This document shows positions 1 to 8,966 of a DNA stretch of 14,259 nucleotides, one piece after another. The position numbers were made by a program, and so were the translations under genes. The stretch is from an uncultured Saprospiraceae bacterium (GTDB lineage Bacteria; Bacteroidota; Bacteroidia; Chitinophagales; Saprospiraceae): NCBI GenBank assembly GCA_937973565.1, contig CALJKQ010000263.1:1-14259 (forward strand). Direction: 5' to 3'. How positions within the stretch are numbered: position 1 is the stretch's first letter; every line of letters starts with the position of its first letter. Under the pieces are notes generated by a model. The model was not told where the DNA came from. It saw only the letters and a list, made by a program, of their open reading frames with translations, and made no database searches.

Positions 1-251
1 CTCAGGCATCCTCCACTGACTTTTCTCTATCCAGGTCAATGACCTTGTGTTTTGCAAAATACAGCCAAAAGCCTTTAAATTGCCAATTGGATTTATTCTT
101 AACTCAACATCATGCAACTTTGGGAAAGGCTGAGTAAGTAAGTGCACCACCTAAAAGTTTTATTAACACTCATAAATACATTGCATTTATAATTGGAAAA
201 TCTACATTAAAAATTAAGGTCAAAAACCATTTCAAATAATTGCACTCAATA
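1..251. other. Left edge, no supported gene
   Basis: This AT-rich stretch lies downstream of the large secreted protein gene. Two short frames are open to the window edge: plus strand from base 3 to a stop at about 137, and minus strand from about 150 to base 1. Neither gives a product I recognise, and neither has a convincing start. The minus frame (about 50 codons, including the piece INPIGNLKAFGCIL) could be the decayed or truncated end of a gene beyond the edge. An AT-only imperfect inverted repeat near 171-190 is too weak to call a terminator. Confidence 0.4.
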
Positions 252-3200
252 TTAATTTGTGTTGATATCCAGTCTTTTTTCCAAATCGATGATAAGATTT
301 CCCGGCTGAACAATGGTAGCTTTTTTACAAACCCCATTCATTTCAACGGAAACCAAATGTTTTACTATTAAATCTGTGTTCATATCCGGCACAGCATTGT
401 TGCTCCAAGTAGTAGGATCGTGCCAGTCACCATTCTTAACAGAGATAACCTGTCCAGTCAGCAATGGCGTAGTGACAGCATCGGGTGTAAGCCCTGTAGG
501 GGGATCTTCATAATTATAAACCTTGTCTCTGGCCATACTGTAAAACTTGTAGGTATATCCATACTTTCCAAAAAATGTATCAGACAAAACTTCCGTAAAT
601 GAATTCCAGGGAATAAAGAGACTATCGTTGATGGAAACAAAGATCTGAAACTTATCTACCCCTGAATGCGCATCTGTGCCCTGCCAGCTTACTACAAAAT
701 TTTTATCCGGACTGTACTGGGGTAAGCTCAGAACCATACTGGTAGGCTGGGTAGTATCGGCAACGTGCATCCATGTTTCTGTGATTATAGGGGCATTTTC
801 ATCAAAAACAATTTTGGCCTGGTTAAAAAATTCAGTTCCGGAAGTAGCCCCTTGCTTGGGCCCGATGAAAAAGCACACGAAACCCTGCCCTTCGGGCGCA
901 TTAATATTGGGAGGTAAAAAGCCCTGGGATGGATCTTCTGTCAATTGCAAAGTGGTGGTATCGAGGGTAAAAAACTGCCATTTGGCTTCACCACTAACTG
1001 TATCCAGTCTGATGTCAACCCTCAGATAATTGGGATGTTGCGGTCTCAGGTCTTTCAGAAATGAATATTCGCTTCTGTTGGCATCCATTGTCACAATGCT
1101 GTCACCCCAACCCAAATTTCCTATTTGAAAAGTAGAAAGGTCGAATACATTTTTATCCAGTGTATCCACAATTTCTACATACGCTGCATTGGCAGTAGCA
1201 GAAGCCGTGTTTTCAAATGAGATCTTATAGTTGTAATGATCCAGATTGCGGACGTGAATTTGATCATCGTTGTTACCTGGCCCGGATTTTTCGTTGGGAT
1301 CCCAAGATCCGGATTCACAAAAATCTTTACATTTGGCAGATGCAGTGTTGAGACCCAAGCCACCACCTACACCACCACCCGGTGATTTTGGTGTAATGGC
1401 TTTAATTGCTTTTTTAGCTAAAAAACTTACAAATCCTCCGCCTCCGAGAGCAGCTATTCTTTCATTGGGAGCCGCAAGCAAGGAGCACATTTCTGCCAAT
1501 TCGGGGAACGCTGCTGCAGCACCACTGTCACATCCGGGAACAGATCGTTGGCCTGCTTCAGTCCTATCTTCAAGATTGCCCTGAGAAGATGAAACAATTG
1601 ACGGTAAAATATAATTATCGATGGTATCAAAACAGGGTCTGCCAATGGAGTCCATGCTTTCCAATAAAAGCCAGTTGTAAGTAAAATCCTTGATAATTTT
1701 AGTAAATTGCTGATCGTTTAATGCTGCTGGCATACCTGAAGCGGAACATTGCGTCATTTTTACCAGCAAACCGGAATGAAGTGCTTTAAAAGGAATGGAT
1801 TTCTGAGACTGATCAAAATCCCTCACTAAATGTCTTACCGTTGATCTTAGGCTGTCGTACGCCACATTAAAACAAGCATCCCATTCTTCATTTACCAATG
1901 AAATGCCAAGCGTTTTTCTTACTGATTTTTTCATAAAAGATGAAATACAATCCCGGATATCAATAGAGTCTACATCACTGATTGCTACCATTGAAGAAAA
2001 CATAGGTGGTTGGGTCATCAAGCCCATTTCGTAGCCCGGATGAAGTGCAGGATTATCCACTTTGAAGTCAGTCATTACGAAACTTTCAGAAGGGACTTTA
2101 ATCCTGATAAAACTATAAAGACTGACTTTTCTGGATGGATCAACATCAAGCGCACTTAAATTGGTGCTTGAAATATTATTGGCAGCCAAATAATTTTGGG
2201 TTTCCTGAAAAAATGGAATGTCAGAAAAATCAACAAACTTTTCTCGTATTTCAGAAAAAGTAATATTGGTAAAATCAGGATTATAACCCAAAAACAGGGC
2301 TGCAGGCACCATGATGGCATCCTGATTTCCTACATTTTGAAGCCCTATAGTCGGACTCATCCGGTTTAATCTGGACCTGCCCCCTGACATCACATGAATG
2401 TCAACGAAACTGGTGTTAGCTGCTTCAACAATGAAGCCCCCTTTGATGGTGTCCAGCATTCCTCCACCCAAAACACCAATAACGTCATAACGGCCCGTAT
2501 CTACATCATTTAAATCAAAATAGGCAGTAATGCGTGTTGGATTACGATATATCTTGTCAATCGGAAATAGTTCGGTGCTTCCTTTTTTCAATTTTAATAT
2601 AGTGTTGGGCGTAAAACCATTTCCTTCAAAAAAGACGGTAGCAATGCCTGCATTGCCCGACCGGGTGGCGTTAATTTTTTGCAGGCCGTGTAAAGATAAA
2701 AGTACTGAAAGTGTATCAGCCGCGCATTCATTGGTGCTAATCAATTGAATATTAAAGTTACCCGGAGTTGCATACGTTTTTATGGGGCTTAACACTGTAT
2801 CCATGGTGTTGTCACCAAATGTCCATTTAGTGTGCGCATTGTATTCTGAGTAATTGGTAAAAAACACTTTATTACCTTCTACATGAAAATCCATCTTGCT
2901 CAAAGGTCCGTAATTGGTGCATACTTTGAATTTTTTTTCATAAACAATACTCCACAATCCCAAGCTGTTTTTTGCCCGAACATAAAGAATGTGATTTCCG
3001 AGTGGCAGCATATTTTGAGGAAATTCGAATTCTTGTAATGTAATAGAATCACCACTTGTAACTGAAATGGGAGTGCCATTTCCAATGCCAGGGTCTTCAT
3101 CATAAAAATATTCAAGGCTATCAATGGTAAAAAGTATTTCTCCAGGTTTGGAGTAGAACGCACGCTGACTTACTACACTCCACAATCCATATTTTGATTT

Positions 3201-3893
3201 TGTACGTACATACAAGTTATGAATACCTGCTGAAAGTCCTGCTGTATTCAAATCAAAGTTAATCAGATGTACGGTGTCTGATACATTTACCGGAATGGAT
3301 TGACCATTTCCAAAACCAGGATCTGTATCATAAAAATACTCTGCTTGCACTATGGAGTCTGTAGTGGCTGGGGGTACTACATAAAAGGATTTTTGATTGG
3401 CTACGGTCCAAAGCCCTTGTGGAGACTTTGCTCTCACAAAAAGATGATGAAGGCCAGGCTGTAAAGAGGAAGTAGGTATTGTGTAATTCATTAAATTAAC
3501 AGAGTCTGACAATGCCACAACTATCGGTTGTGCATTGCCTATTCCAGGGTCTGTATCATAAAAATACTCAAGCATTTCTATAGTGTCTGTAGTTGTAGCT
3601 TGAGTAAGGTAAAAAGAACGCTGACTTACTACACTCCAGATACCAGAAGAAAATTTGGCTCTTACATAAAGATGATGAATGCCAACTGGAAGGATTCCTA
3701 TATTAAGGGTTTGGTTGGATAAGGATATTGTGTCGTCTCCTGTACCCTCAAACAAAATAGTACCCATTCCTACACCGGGATCAGTGTCTATATAGTATTC
3801 CAATTTAGTTATTAAACTATCTTGTCCAAATGAAGACCCGGCAGTCAGTATTAAAACTGTAAAAATTGTATAATATTTTAAAGACAATTTCAT
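252..3893 (-). CDS. Giant secreted multidomain protein (4 tandem repeats, PKD, DPNEK domain)
   Basis: This exported protein of 1213 residues has unknown function and is probably surface-located or adhesive. Residues 1-23 form a signal peptide (KLSLKYYTIFTVLILTAGSS, then FGQ). Four tandem beta-rich repeats follow at about 30-96, 108-171, 184-247 and 258-323. Each opens with a (Y/F)(Y/I)D(T/E)DPG(V/I/F)G(N/M) motif and closes with LYVRAK...GLWSVV..(R/K).F. A PKD domain (about 333-399, WTFGD at 357-361) and an IPT/TIG-like segment (about 403-490) come next. Residues 500-815 match no family I know, and 816-848 are glycine-rich. The SWDPNEKSGPG motif (863-873) starts the conserved-repeat domain common in large Bacteroidota surface proteins, followed by a fibronectin-like stretch (about 1047-1145). 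The C-terminus (1150-1213, GDWHDPTTW) resembles the G8/beta-solenoid start sequences of this phylum. No classical type IX sorting domain is obvious. The ATG is preceded by GAGGTAAG. It is the last gene of a probable three-gene operon, 41 bp after the beta-helix gene. Confidence 0.9.
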   Translation of the reverse strand: MKLSLKYYTIFTVLILTAGSSFGQDSLITKLEYYIDTDPGVGMGTILFEGTGDDTISLSNQTLNIGILPVGIHHLYVRAKFSSGIWSVVSQRSFYLTQATTTDTIEMLEYFYDTDPGIGNAQPIVVALSDSVNLMNYTIPTSSLQPGLHHLFVRAKSPQGLWTVANQKSFYVVPPATTDSIVQAEYFYDTDPGFGNGQSIPVNVSDTVHLINFDLNTAGLSAGIHNLYVRTKSKYGLWSVVSQRAFYSKPGEILFTIDSLEYFYDEDPGIGNGTPISVTSGDSITLQEFEFPQNMLPLGNHILYVRAKNSLGLWSIVYEKKFKVCTNYGPLSKMDFHVEGNKVFFTNYSEYNAHTKWTFGDNTMDTVLSPIKTYATPGNFNIQLISTNECAADTLSVLLSLHGLQKINATRSGNAGIATVFFEGNGFTPNTILKLKKGSTELFPIDKIYRNPTRITAYFDLNDVDTGRYDVIGVLGGGMLDTIKGGFIVEAANTSFVDIHVMSGGRSRLNRMSPTIGLQNVGNQDAIMVPAALFLGYNPDFTNITFSEIREKFVDFSDIPFFQETQNYLAANNISSTNLSALDVDPSRKVSLYSFIRIKVPSESFVMTDFKVDNPALHPGYEMGLMTQPPMFSSMVAISDVDSIDIRDCISSFMKKSVRKTLGISLVNEEWDACFNVAYDSLRSTVRHLVRDFDQSQKSIPFKALHSGLLVKMTQCSASGMPAALNDQQFTKIIKDFTYNWLLLESMDSIGRPCFDTIDNYILPSIVSSSQGNLEDRTEAGQRSVPGCDSGAAAAFPELAEMCSLLAAPNERIAALGGGGFVSFLAKKAIKAITPKSPGGGVGGGLGLNTASAKCKDFCESGSWDPNEKSGPGNNDDQIHVRNLDHYNYKISFENTASATANAAYVEIVDTLDKNVFDLSTFQIGNLGWGDSIVTMDANRSEYSFLKDLRPQHPNYLRVDIRLDTVSGEAKWQFFTLDTTTLQLTEDPSQGFLPPNINAPEGQGFVCFFIGPKQGATSGTEFFNQAKIVFDENAPIITETWMHVADTTQPTSMVLSLPQYSPDKNFVVSWQGTDAHSGVDKFQIFVSINDSLFIPWNSFTEVLSDTFFGKYGYTYKFYSMARDKVYNYEDPPTGLTPDAVTTPLLTGQVISVKNGDWHDPTTWSNNAVPDMNTDLIVKHLVSVEMNGVCKKATIVQPGNLIIDLEKRLDINTN

Positions 3894-3934
3894 CTTACCT
3901 CAATTATTGGTATAATAAATAAAAAATAGGGTTG

Positions 3935-4993
3935 CTAATTTGTCTTCAAAGGTTTAGTAGCCAACAAATCAATGGTGAGATTTCCATTTTGAGCAATGGT
4001 TATATTTTTAATATTTAAGTTTCTGATAATGGGAGAATTGAGCGGTTCGCCAGATGAACTGTAGTTTCCTCCACCCCCATAAACCCCCATTTGGGTGCCA
4101 TTATTGCCGCCTGTATAGCCGGGACTGGAAGGGTCCAGCATCAAGGTGTTGGGCACAAAAATGACCGCCGTGTTCGAGATATTGTTGGCGCCGAGATTAC
4201 CCGCAGGTGGCAAAGAAGCATCCGTTGCAATACAGTTGTTAAATGAATTATCAGTAACATTGGGGTCAAAGGTTCCCGTGGTAAAAATACAGTTTTGTAT
4301 GGCACCATATTTTACATCGTATATTGGACTAGGCGACAAAAAAGTACAATTTGAAACCAATAAAGTTCCTTTAAATGACCGGATACTCGAACCACCGCAA
4401 TTGCTGAATACAGAATTAAGTACAGTTAATGATGAAGCAGTGCCTGTTGGCCCTGTCTGGGAAAAGTATAAAGGAGAATCATAAATGCAACTTTGAAAAT
4501 AACAATTTTTAACAAGCATATTTACAGGCATTATGCCAGCTTCAAATCGTATTCCAGATTCATTCGGACAATGTAAGCAGTCAAAAAGTACATTTTCAAA
4601 AACAATGTCGGATATATTTCCACTAAAACCATAACTCCTAAAATAACTGAGACGCAGGCCATGAAATTTACTTCCGGAAGCCGCCACAGCATTTGCCTGA
4701 CTCGTAATATATACTCTGGATAATGTGGTTATCTGTCCCGGAGAATGGCTTGGGCTATGCCCTCCCCCTATAAATACCAATCTTTTGGTAAGCTCAAAAT
4801 CAGGATGCCTTACAGGTGTAGGCTGAATAAGCAAGGTGTCTCCCGGCATTACCAATGGATCGTTTAAAGCAGCCTGAATGCTGGCATATTGACCGGGATT
4901 TGCAGGTGAATTACTTACAGACCATTGAGTAGCGTTAATTGTTCCTGCACTCAAAAACATGCAAAGCAGCATCAGATAATGAATTTTTCTCAT
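3935..4993 (-). CDS. Secreted right-handed parallel beta-helix protein
   Basis: This exported protein of 352 residues is predicted to fold as a right-handed beta-helix (pectate-lyase-like superfamily). Residues 1-22 are a signal peptide (KIHYLMLLCMFLSAGTINA). SIQAALNDP and GDTLLIQP (38-57) are the usual cap of such helices. Rungs of about 20-25 residues follow, with recurring (V/I)(F/L)xNCxF steps at 130-137, 161-166, 191-198, 213-218 and 232-236. There is no visible polysaccharide-lyase catalytic signature, so a structural or binding role is as likely as an enzymatic one. The tail carries the GTQMGVYGGG element (299-308) and a terminal ITIAQNGNLTIDL motif (331-343) that echoes the end of the neighbouring giant protein. 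It begins 72 bp after the sensor kinase stop codon and ends 41 bp before the giant gene, which suggests co-transcription. Family assignment is firm, substrate unknown. Confidence 0.87.
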   Translation of the reverse strand: MRKIHYLMLLCMFLSAGTINATQWSVSNSPANPGQYASIQAALNDPLVMPGDTLLIQPTPVRHPDFELTKRLVFIGGGHSPSHSPGQITTLSRVYITSQANAVAASGSKFHGLRLSYFRSYGFSGNISDIVFENVLFDCLHCPNESGIRFEAGIMPVNMLVKNCYFQSCIYDSPLYFSQTGPTGTASSLTVLNSVFSNCGGSSIRSFKGTLLVSNCTFLSPSPIYDVKYGAIQNCIFTTGTFDPNVTDNSFNNCIATDASLPPAGNLGANNISNTAVIFVPNTLMLDPSSPGYTGGNNGTQMGVYGGGGNYSSSGEPLNSPIIRNLNIKNITIAQNGNLTIDLLATKPLKTN

Positions 4994-5051
4994 GACATAT
5001 TTGATAATGTGAATAATATCACAAAGAAAAACTTAAACTTCTTGATGAGAA

Positions 5052-5069
5052 ATAGCTAAATGTAGCTAT
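5052..5069 (-). other. Weak stem-loop over the kinase stop codon
   Basis: ATAGCTA and TAGCTAT form a 7-bp AT-rich stem around a 4-base loop, and the stem overlaps the kinase TAG stop. On the minus strand it is followed by a short TTTC run. It might slow ribosomes or weakly attenuate transcription into the beta-helix gene, but it is too unstable to call an intrinsic terminator. Confidence 0.25.
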
Positions 5070-8000
5070 ATAGGCTCCATAGTCATATCCCCGACAGGAA
5101 TTTCAATGAGAATAAAAGTTCCTTGGTTATGGCATGATTGCAGGGTAAACTTGCCACCCAATTGCCTCGTTCGGAGTTGAATATTCTTTAAGCCGTTGCC
5201 ATAGGAAATGGTTTGAGGGTCAAAACCTGTTCCGTTATCTCTTATTTCGAGAACCAAAAAACCCGGCTTTTTGGTCAAATTAATCACAACATGAGTAGCA
5301 TGAGCGTACTTGGCAATGTTATTGAGTGCCTCTTTAACAATCAAAATCAGGTTTTTCCTAAACAAAGGATTATGGGCAATAGCATCTATTTTGTCGTCTA
5401 CAGATAATTGAAATTCAATATTCGCAGCATTCAAAAAGTCAGCCCCTAATTGCAGAATTCTGGGTTTAAGGGAAGCAGATTCGTACTCAATACTCTTCAA
5501 ACTCCATACAATATCTGACAAATTGCGGATGACTTCATTGGCATGCTGACTCACTTTTAGTATGAGTTTTTTACTTTGGGCAGGATCTGACTCTACATAT
5601 TTTTCGGCCAACTCTGAATAAATTTTTAACCCACTCAATGTGGCCCCCACATCATCATGAAGGTCAGATACAATTCTTTCCCGTTCTCTGGAAATAGCTA
5701 TTTGTTGTTCATATTCTATGCGTTGTTTCTTCAACTTTCTCTGAAACACAATGTACACTGCTAAAACCACAGAAAATACAATACTCACCAACCCCAGTAT
5801 TTTAAACCAAAGTGTTTCCCAGAAATGGGCATCTATGTGAAAATAAAAGCGCTTTTCATCACTGTATTTCCCGCTAACAGGATCCAAACTTTTGTACAAA
5901 AATATATAGTTGCCGGGCTTGAGAAATGAATACCTCACGTAGGCAGGGTTAGTTACTGTCCGCCACTCCATATCTACATTTAGTAACTTATAAAGAATTT
6001 TATGGCTACGGCTATACAATAAATCTGACGATGCAATTCTAAAAGAAACGGATTGATCATCGGCATTTAAATATAATGGATTTTTAAAATCATTTTTAAT
6101 TTGAGGATTGTGATATTCCTTCGACTTAACCTCGGTTAAAATGGCTGTAAGCTTATATTGGTTTTGCCGCGTCAACCAGGGTCTTACTCTGGTAATACCA
6201 TTGATCCCTGCAAACAAAATACTGTAATCCGGATTGATCAAAAAAGCATGACGATTGTATTCTCTGGACTGTTGACCAATTTCATCATAATAATTGACGA
6301 TGCTATAATCCTTCAATGAAATGGTGCTAAGGCCAAAATTACTGCTCAACCATAGTCGTTGAAAAGTATCCGGCACAATGGCATAGATGGTATTGTCTGC
6401 CAGACCATTTGATTTTTTCCATTGTTTTTTTATCTCCAACTTATCGGTATCAAACAAAATCAATCCTTGTGTGGTACCCAGCCATAAATGATTGCAGTCT
6501 TGTTCATAAACATGCCTGACTGAAAATTTTTCTTTAAAGGTATAAAGTATTTTCCCATTGCCATCTATATAAAATACATTGAACATATCGTTAACAACAA
6601 TGAAATTTCCCTTTACATCACGGTGTGAATAAAGACCATATCCACCTTTGAAAGCCCATGGTATAAGTTGGATGGACTTAGTTTTGGAATTGACTTTAAA
6701 TAATAACCAGAGATCTGTTACGAAAAACTCATGGTCTTTTTCAATACTTTTTTGAAAGTATTGACATTCCGTCATTGTGCCACTCAATGGCAGTTTCTTA
6801 CCCTCATAGGTATAATCGTAAATTGTAGTCATTTTTTTTGTGCGGATGTCATAAGCATGAAAAGCCCCGCCACCAAAATAGAGCACGTCATTTTCAATGT
6901 ACAAGGCAGCTATATCCAACATAGGTAATTCGATTTTTCCGAGATACCTGAGGTTTTTATCTAATTCCACGATATTATAAGGAGAAACAGCACACCAGTA
7001 ATGACCTCTCGAATCCCTGACAATGTCCCGAACAAAGGCTTTGGTATTGTGTTTTTCGGCTTCATTGGTATTGAAATATGGGGTAAATAAATTATTTTGC
7101 AAGTCCGCAATGGAAAGCCCCCTATCAAATTGAAAGACAATCATCCTTCCTTCTATAAACTTCACCCAGGAAATTCGATTGGACATCAGGGTCGTCGATT
7201 TCAATGGATTTTGCACAATGGAGTCAACCAGCTGCGCGGTCTCACCATCAAAAATCTGAATACCTTTCTGTTGGGTAAGTACATAAAAATTGCCTTCGTG
7301 TTCCTTAATACTATTGATCGGATAATTGATCTTTAGTTTCGATGAGATAATTCTCTTCTTCAAGTCATATATCCAATATTCACTATTGGTTTGCTTTTGA
7401 TCTTGTACATAAAAGTAAATACTTTGCTTATCATGTTTTTGTAAAATGTAAAAATAATTCCCAAACCGTCTTTCTGTTTTGTGAAGTGCAAAGTTCAGAA
7501 AATTGTTTTCTAAAAATGCCTTTGCTATCACCAGGGTATCAGATGTATTAAACGTATATACAATATTATCAACATGATACTTAAATTCCGGATAGAGCCT
7601 TACATCATATCTCGCAGTATCCTTAAACAGGGTTGGTTTTATATACTGGGATATCTTTTTGGTTTTGACATTGAAAAATAATAAATAGTCATTAATGGCA
7701 AACAAATAATCTCCCGATCCTTTCAATTGACCCATCGAATAGGAGGAGCGAGAACTTTCCAGATAACCCGGCACCTCGTATTCAAAGAATCTATTGGCTT
7801 CATAGTTGTACTCAATTAAATAGCCGTGAGATGAAAAATATATACTCCCCCTATATTCCAGTATTTCTCTTACATCGCCATTATAAGTCAGCCCGGGTGC
7901 GATTTCCTCATTGGTCAGCATCTCGATGCCATCATACCTTGAAATTCCACCCCAGCTGGTGATCCAGTAAAAACCACGACTGTCCTTGATCAAATCATTG

Positions 8001-8125
8001 ATGTACGTCTGGGGCAGTCCATCGTTAACGGTAAGGTGATGAAAATTGAGTTGCCCTGCCTGAGCCGACAAAAGGGCAGGTACAAATAAAATCAGGAAGA
8101 CAAAAAAAGAAACCGAGGGCCTCAA
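5066..8125 (-). CDS. Propeller-type sensor histidine kinase (Y_Y_Y, HisKA_3, HATPase_c)
   Basis: Membrane-bound two-component sensor of 1019 residues. The signal peptide is residues 1-22. A periplasmic region with two-component-regulator propeller blades follows (NDGLPQTYINDLIKDSRGFYW at 34-54 as typical first blade; further blades near 365-378, 545-560 and 574-600). A Y_Y_Y domain lies at about 693-765, ending in HFWETLWFK. One TM helix at about 773-795 leads into a basic coiled linker. The HisKA_3 dimerisation domain holds the phospho-acceptor His823 in SDLHDDVGATLSGL. The ATPase domain has an N-box (E932, N936 in KEALNNIAKYAHA), G1 box DNGTGF (963-968) and G2 box GNGLKN (976-981), all intact. 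HisKA_3 kinases normally pair with LuxR-type regulators, yet none is encoded in the window. The start is TTG at 8125: the codon just upstream is TAA and no ATG precedes the signal peptide. It is the first gene of the likely operon with the two secreted proteins. Confidence 0.93.
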   Translation of the reverse strand: MRPSVSFFVFLILFVPALLSAQAGQLNFHHLTVNDGLPQTYINDLIKDSRGFYWITSWGGISRYDGIEMLTNEEIAPGLTYNGDVREILEYRGSIYFSSHGYLIEYNYEANRFFEYEVPGYLESSRSSYSMGQLKGSGDYLFAINDYLLFFNVKTKKISQYIKPTLFKDTARYDVRLYPEFKYHVDNIVYTFNTSDTLVIAKAFLENNFLNFALHKTERRFGNYFYILQKHDKQSIYFYVQDQKQTNSEYWIYDLKKRIISSKLKINYPINSIKEHEGNFYVLTQQKGIQIFDGETAQLVDSIVQNPLKSTTLMSNRISWVKFIEGRMIVFQFDRGLSIADLQNNLFTPYFNTNEAEKHNTKAFVRDIVRDSRGHYWCAVSPYNIVELDKNLRYLGKIELPMLDIAALYIENDVLYFGGGAFHAYDIRTKKMTTIYDYTYEGKKLPLSGTMTECQYFQKSIEKDHEFFVTDLWLLFKVNSKTKSIQLIPWAFKGGYGLYSHRDVKGNFIVVNDMFNVFYIDGNGKILYTFKEKFSVRHVYEQDCNHLWLGTTQGLILFDTDKLEIKKQWKKSNGLADNTIYAIVPDTFQRLWLSSNFGLSTISLKDYSIVNYYDEIGQQSREYNRHAFLINPDYSILFAGINGITRVRPWLTRQNQYKLTAILTEVKSKEYHNPQIKNDFKNPLYLNADDQSVSFRIASSDLLYSRSHKILYKLLNVDMEWRTVTNPAYVRYSFLKPGNYIFLYKSLDPVSGKYSDEKRFYFHIDAHFWETLWFKILGLVSIVFSVVLAVYIVFQRKLKKQRIEYEQQIAISRERERIVSDLHDDVGATLSGLKIYSELAEKYVESDPAQSKKLILKVSQHANEVIRNLSDIVWSLKSIEYESASLKPRILQLGADFLNAANIEFQLSVDDKIDAIAHNPLFRKNLILIVKEALNNIAKYAHATHVVINLTKKPGFLVLEIRDNGTGFDPQTISYGNGLKNIQLRTRQLGGKFTLQSCHNQGTFILIEIPVGDMTMEPI

Positions 8126-8152
8126 TTACAAAGTTATAAAGTGATCAGACCC

Positions 8153-8160
8153 CAAATTTA
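8153..8160 (-). promoter_or_regulatory. Bacteroidota -7 box TAAATTTG before the sensor kinase
   Basis: TAAATTTG on the minus strand fits the phylum's primary-sigma -7 consensus TAnnTTTG and would leave a leader of roughly 20 bases before the TTG start. No clear TTTG -33 element is found at the expected spacing. A second match, TAACTTTG at 8129-8136, lies too close to the start codon unless the mRNA is leaderless. Confidence 0.4.
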
Positions 8161-8428
8161 CATTAATTTCACCTTATTGTTTTATCGGGTTAGGCCTATA
8201 AAAGAATTTTATCTGTATTTATTTATGGGTACTATTGTTGAATCTCCCTAGAGGCTAATGCGCAGTCCAACAAGCCTTAATATAAAAACAAACATCACAA
8301 TATAAGACCAGGCTCTATTAAAAATAATTATGTACATAGCTGCCTCCCGTATAGCATCTTACGGTCAAACCAGCTTAATCCAGTAATACGGTATTGACAG
8401 ATTATTGCAAATTCAGATTATACTGACT
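8161..8428. other. Intergenic region without a gene
   Basis: Together with the promoter bases to 8126 this makes 303 bases between the STM3941-like gene and the sensor kinase. It is AT-rich with stops in all frames, and shows no strong hairpin, repeat or heptad phasing. It should contain the 3' end of the upstream transcript and the kinase promoter region. Confidence 0.5.
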
Positions 8429-8914
8429 TTATACCGGCATTACCCAGTCGAGGTTGTGCATCATGGCGGGACGCTGGTCTGCCGGCAAATTGGCCATATC
8501 GCGCATAAAATTGACTAAGATATCTGCACTGGCGCTGTATGGACGTACATAAATATAAACCCACCTGCTTTTGTTATTTTCCTCTTTTTTCATACGGATA
8601 GCAATAAAGTCCTGCGGCAGGATGCGGTAATTTTTCACCTCTTGTATTTCATCCCAGGAAACAGACACAGGTCTTACACCTGTTTGGTTTATACCCTTTT
8701 CATCTATGGTAAGAACCGGTTTTTTGGTCAGAAAATAAAGGCTAATTAAGGTCATTCCCACCAATACCATTGTCCAAACAAACCCTACGACGGATAATTG
8801 TCTGTCAAAAAATGGACCCCGGGAAGTGAAATAATACAAAGCCAAATAAAGCGGAATACCCAAAGCAAAAACCAATAAGGCTTCTTTGGTAGGGGAAAAT
8901 GTTATCTTTTTCAT
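8429..8914 (-). CDS. Small two-TM membrane protein, STM3941-like
   Basis: This inner-membrane protein of 161 residues has two TM helices near its N-terminus (about 11-29 and 42-63), then a soluble domain that begins KPVLTIDEKGI and continues VSWDEIQEV. That layout is the hallmark of the STM3941 family, whose C-terminal domain resembles bacterial PH domains. The biochemical role of the family is unknown. I chose the ATG at 8914 (MKKITFSPTK), preceded by AAGG at a suitable distance. The frame is open nine codons further to a TTG at 8941, which would add MRNYRRFTY. A TAAATTTG promoter box lies about 53 bases upstream. The gene reads in the same direction as the sensor kinase but is separated from it by 303 bases, so it is probably a separate unit. 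Confidence 0.78.
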   Translation of the reverse strand: MKKITFSPTKEALLVFALGIPLYLALYYFTSRGPFFDRQLSVVGFVWTMVLVGMTLISLYFLTKKPVLTIDEKGINQTGVRPVSVSWDEIQEVKNYRILPQDFIAIRMKKEENNKSRWVYIYVRPYSASADILVNFMRDMANLPADQRPAMMHNLDWVMPV

Positions 8915-8966
8915 ATAGGTAAACCTTCGATAATTTCTCAAAATTCAAGATTTTATGGCATTTTGG

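Noticed and set aside
171..190. Intrinsic terminator after the giant protein gene
   Set aside because: The inverted repeat is only 6 AT pairs plus a mismatch, and no U-tract follows in the right direction.
676..1029. Plus-strand 117-codon ORF
   Set aside because: It is antisense within the conserved DPNEK-domain region; no family features or start context.
1270..1584. Plus-strand 104-codon ORF
   Set aside because: It lies wholly inside the giant secreted protein gene, and its proline-rich product mirrors the glycine-rich segment of the true frame.
4146..4484. Plus-strand 112-codon ORF
   Set aside because: It is antisense to the well-supported beta-helix gene and has no recognisable domain.
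8129..8156. Promoter TTTG-N16-TAACTTTG for the sensor kinase
   Set aside because: The spacer is short and transcription would begin at the start codon itself. The TAAATTTG box at 8153-8160 gives a normal leader.
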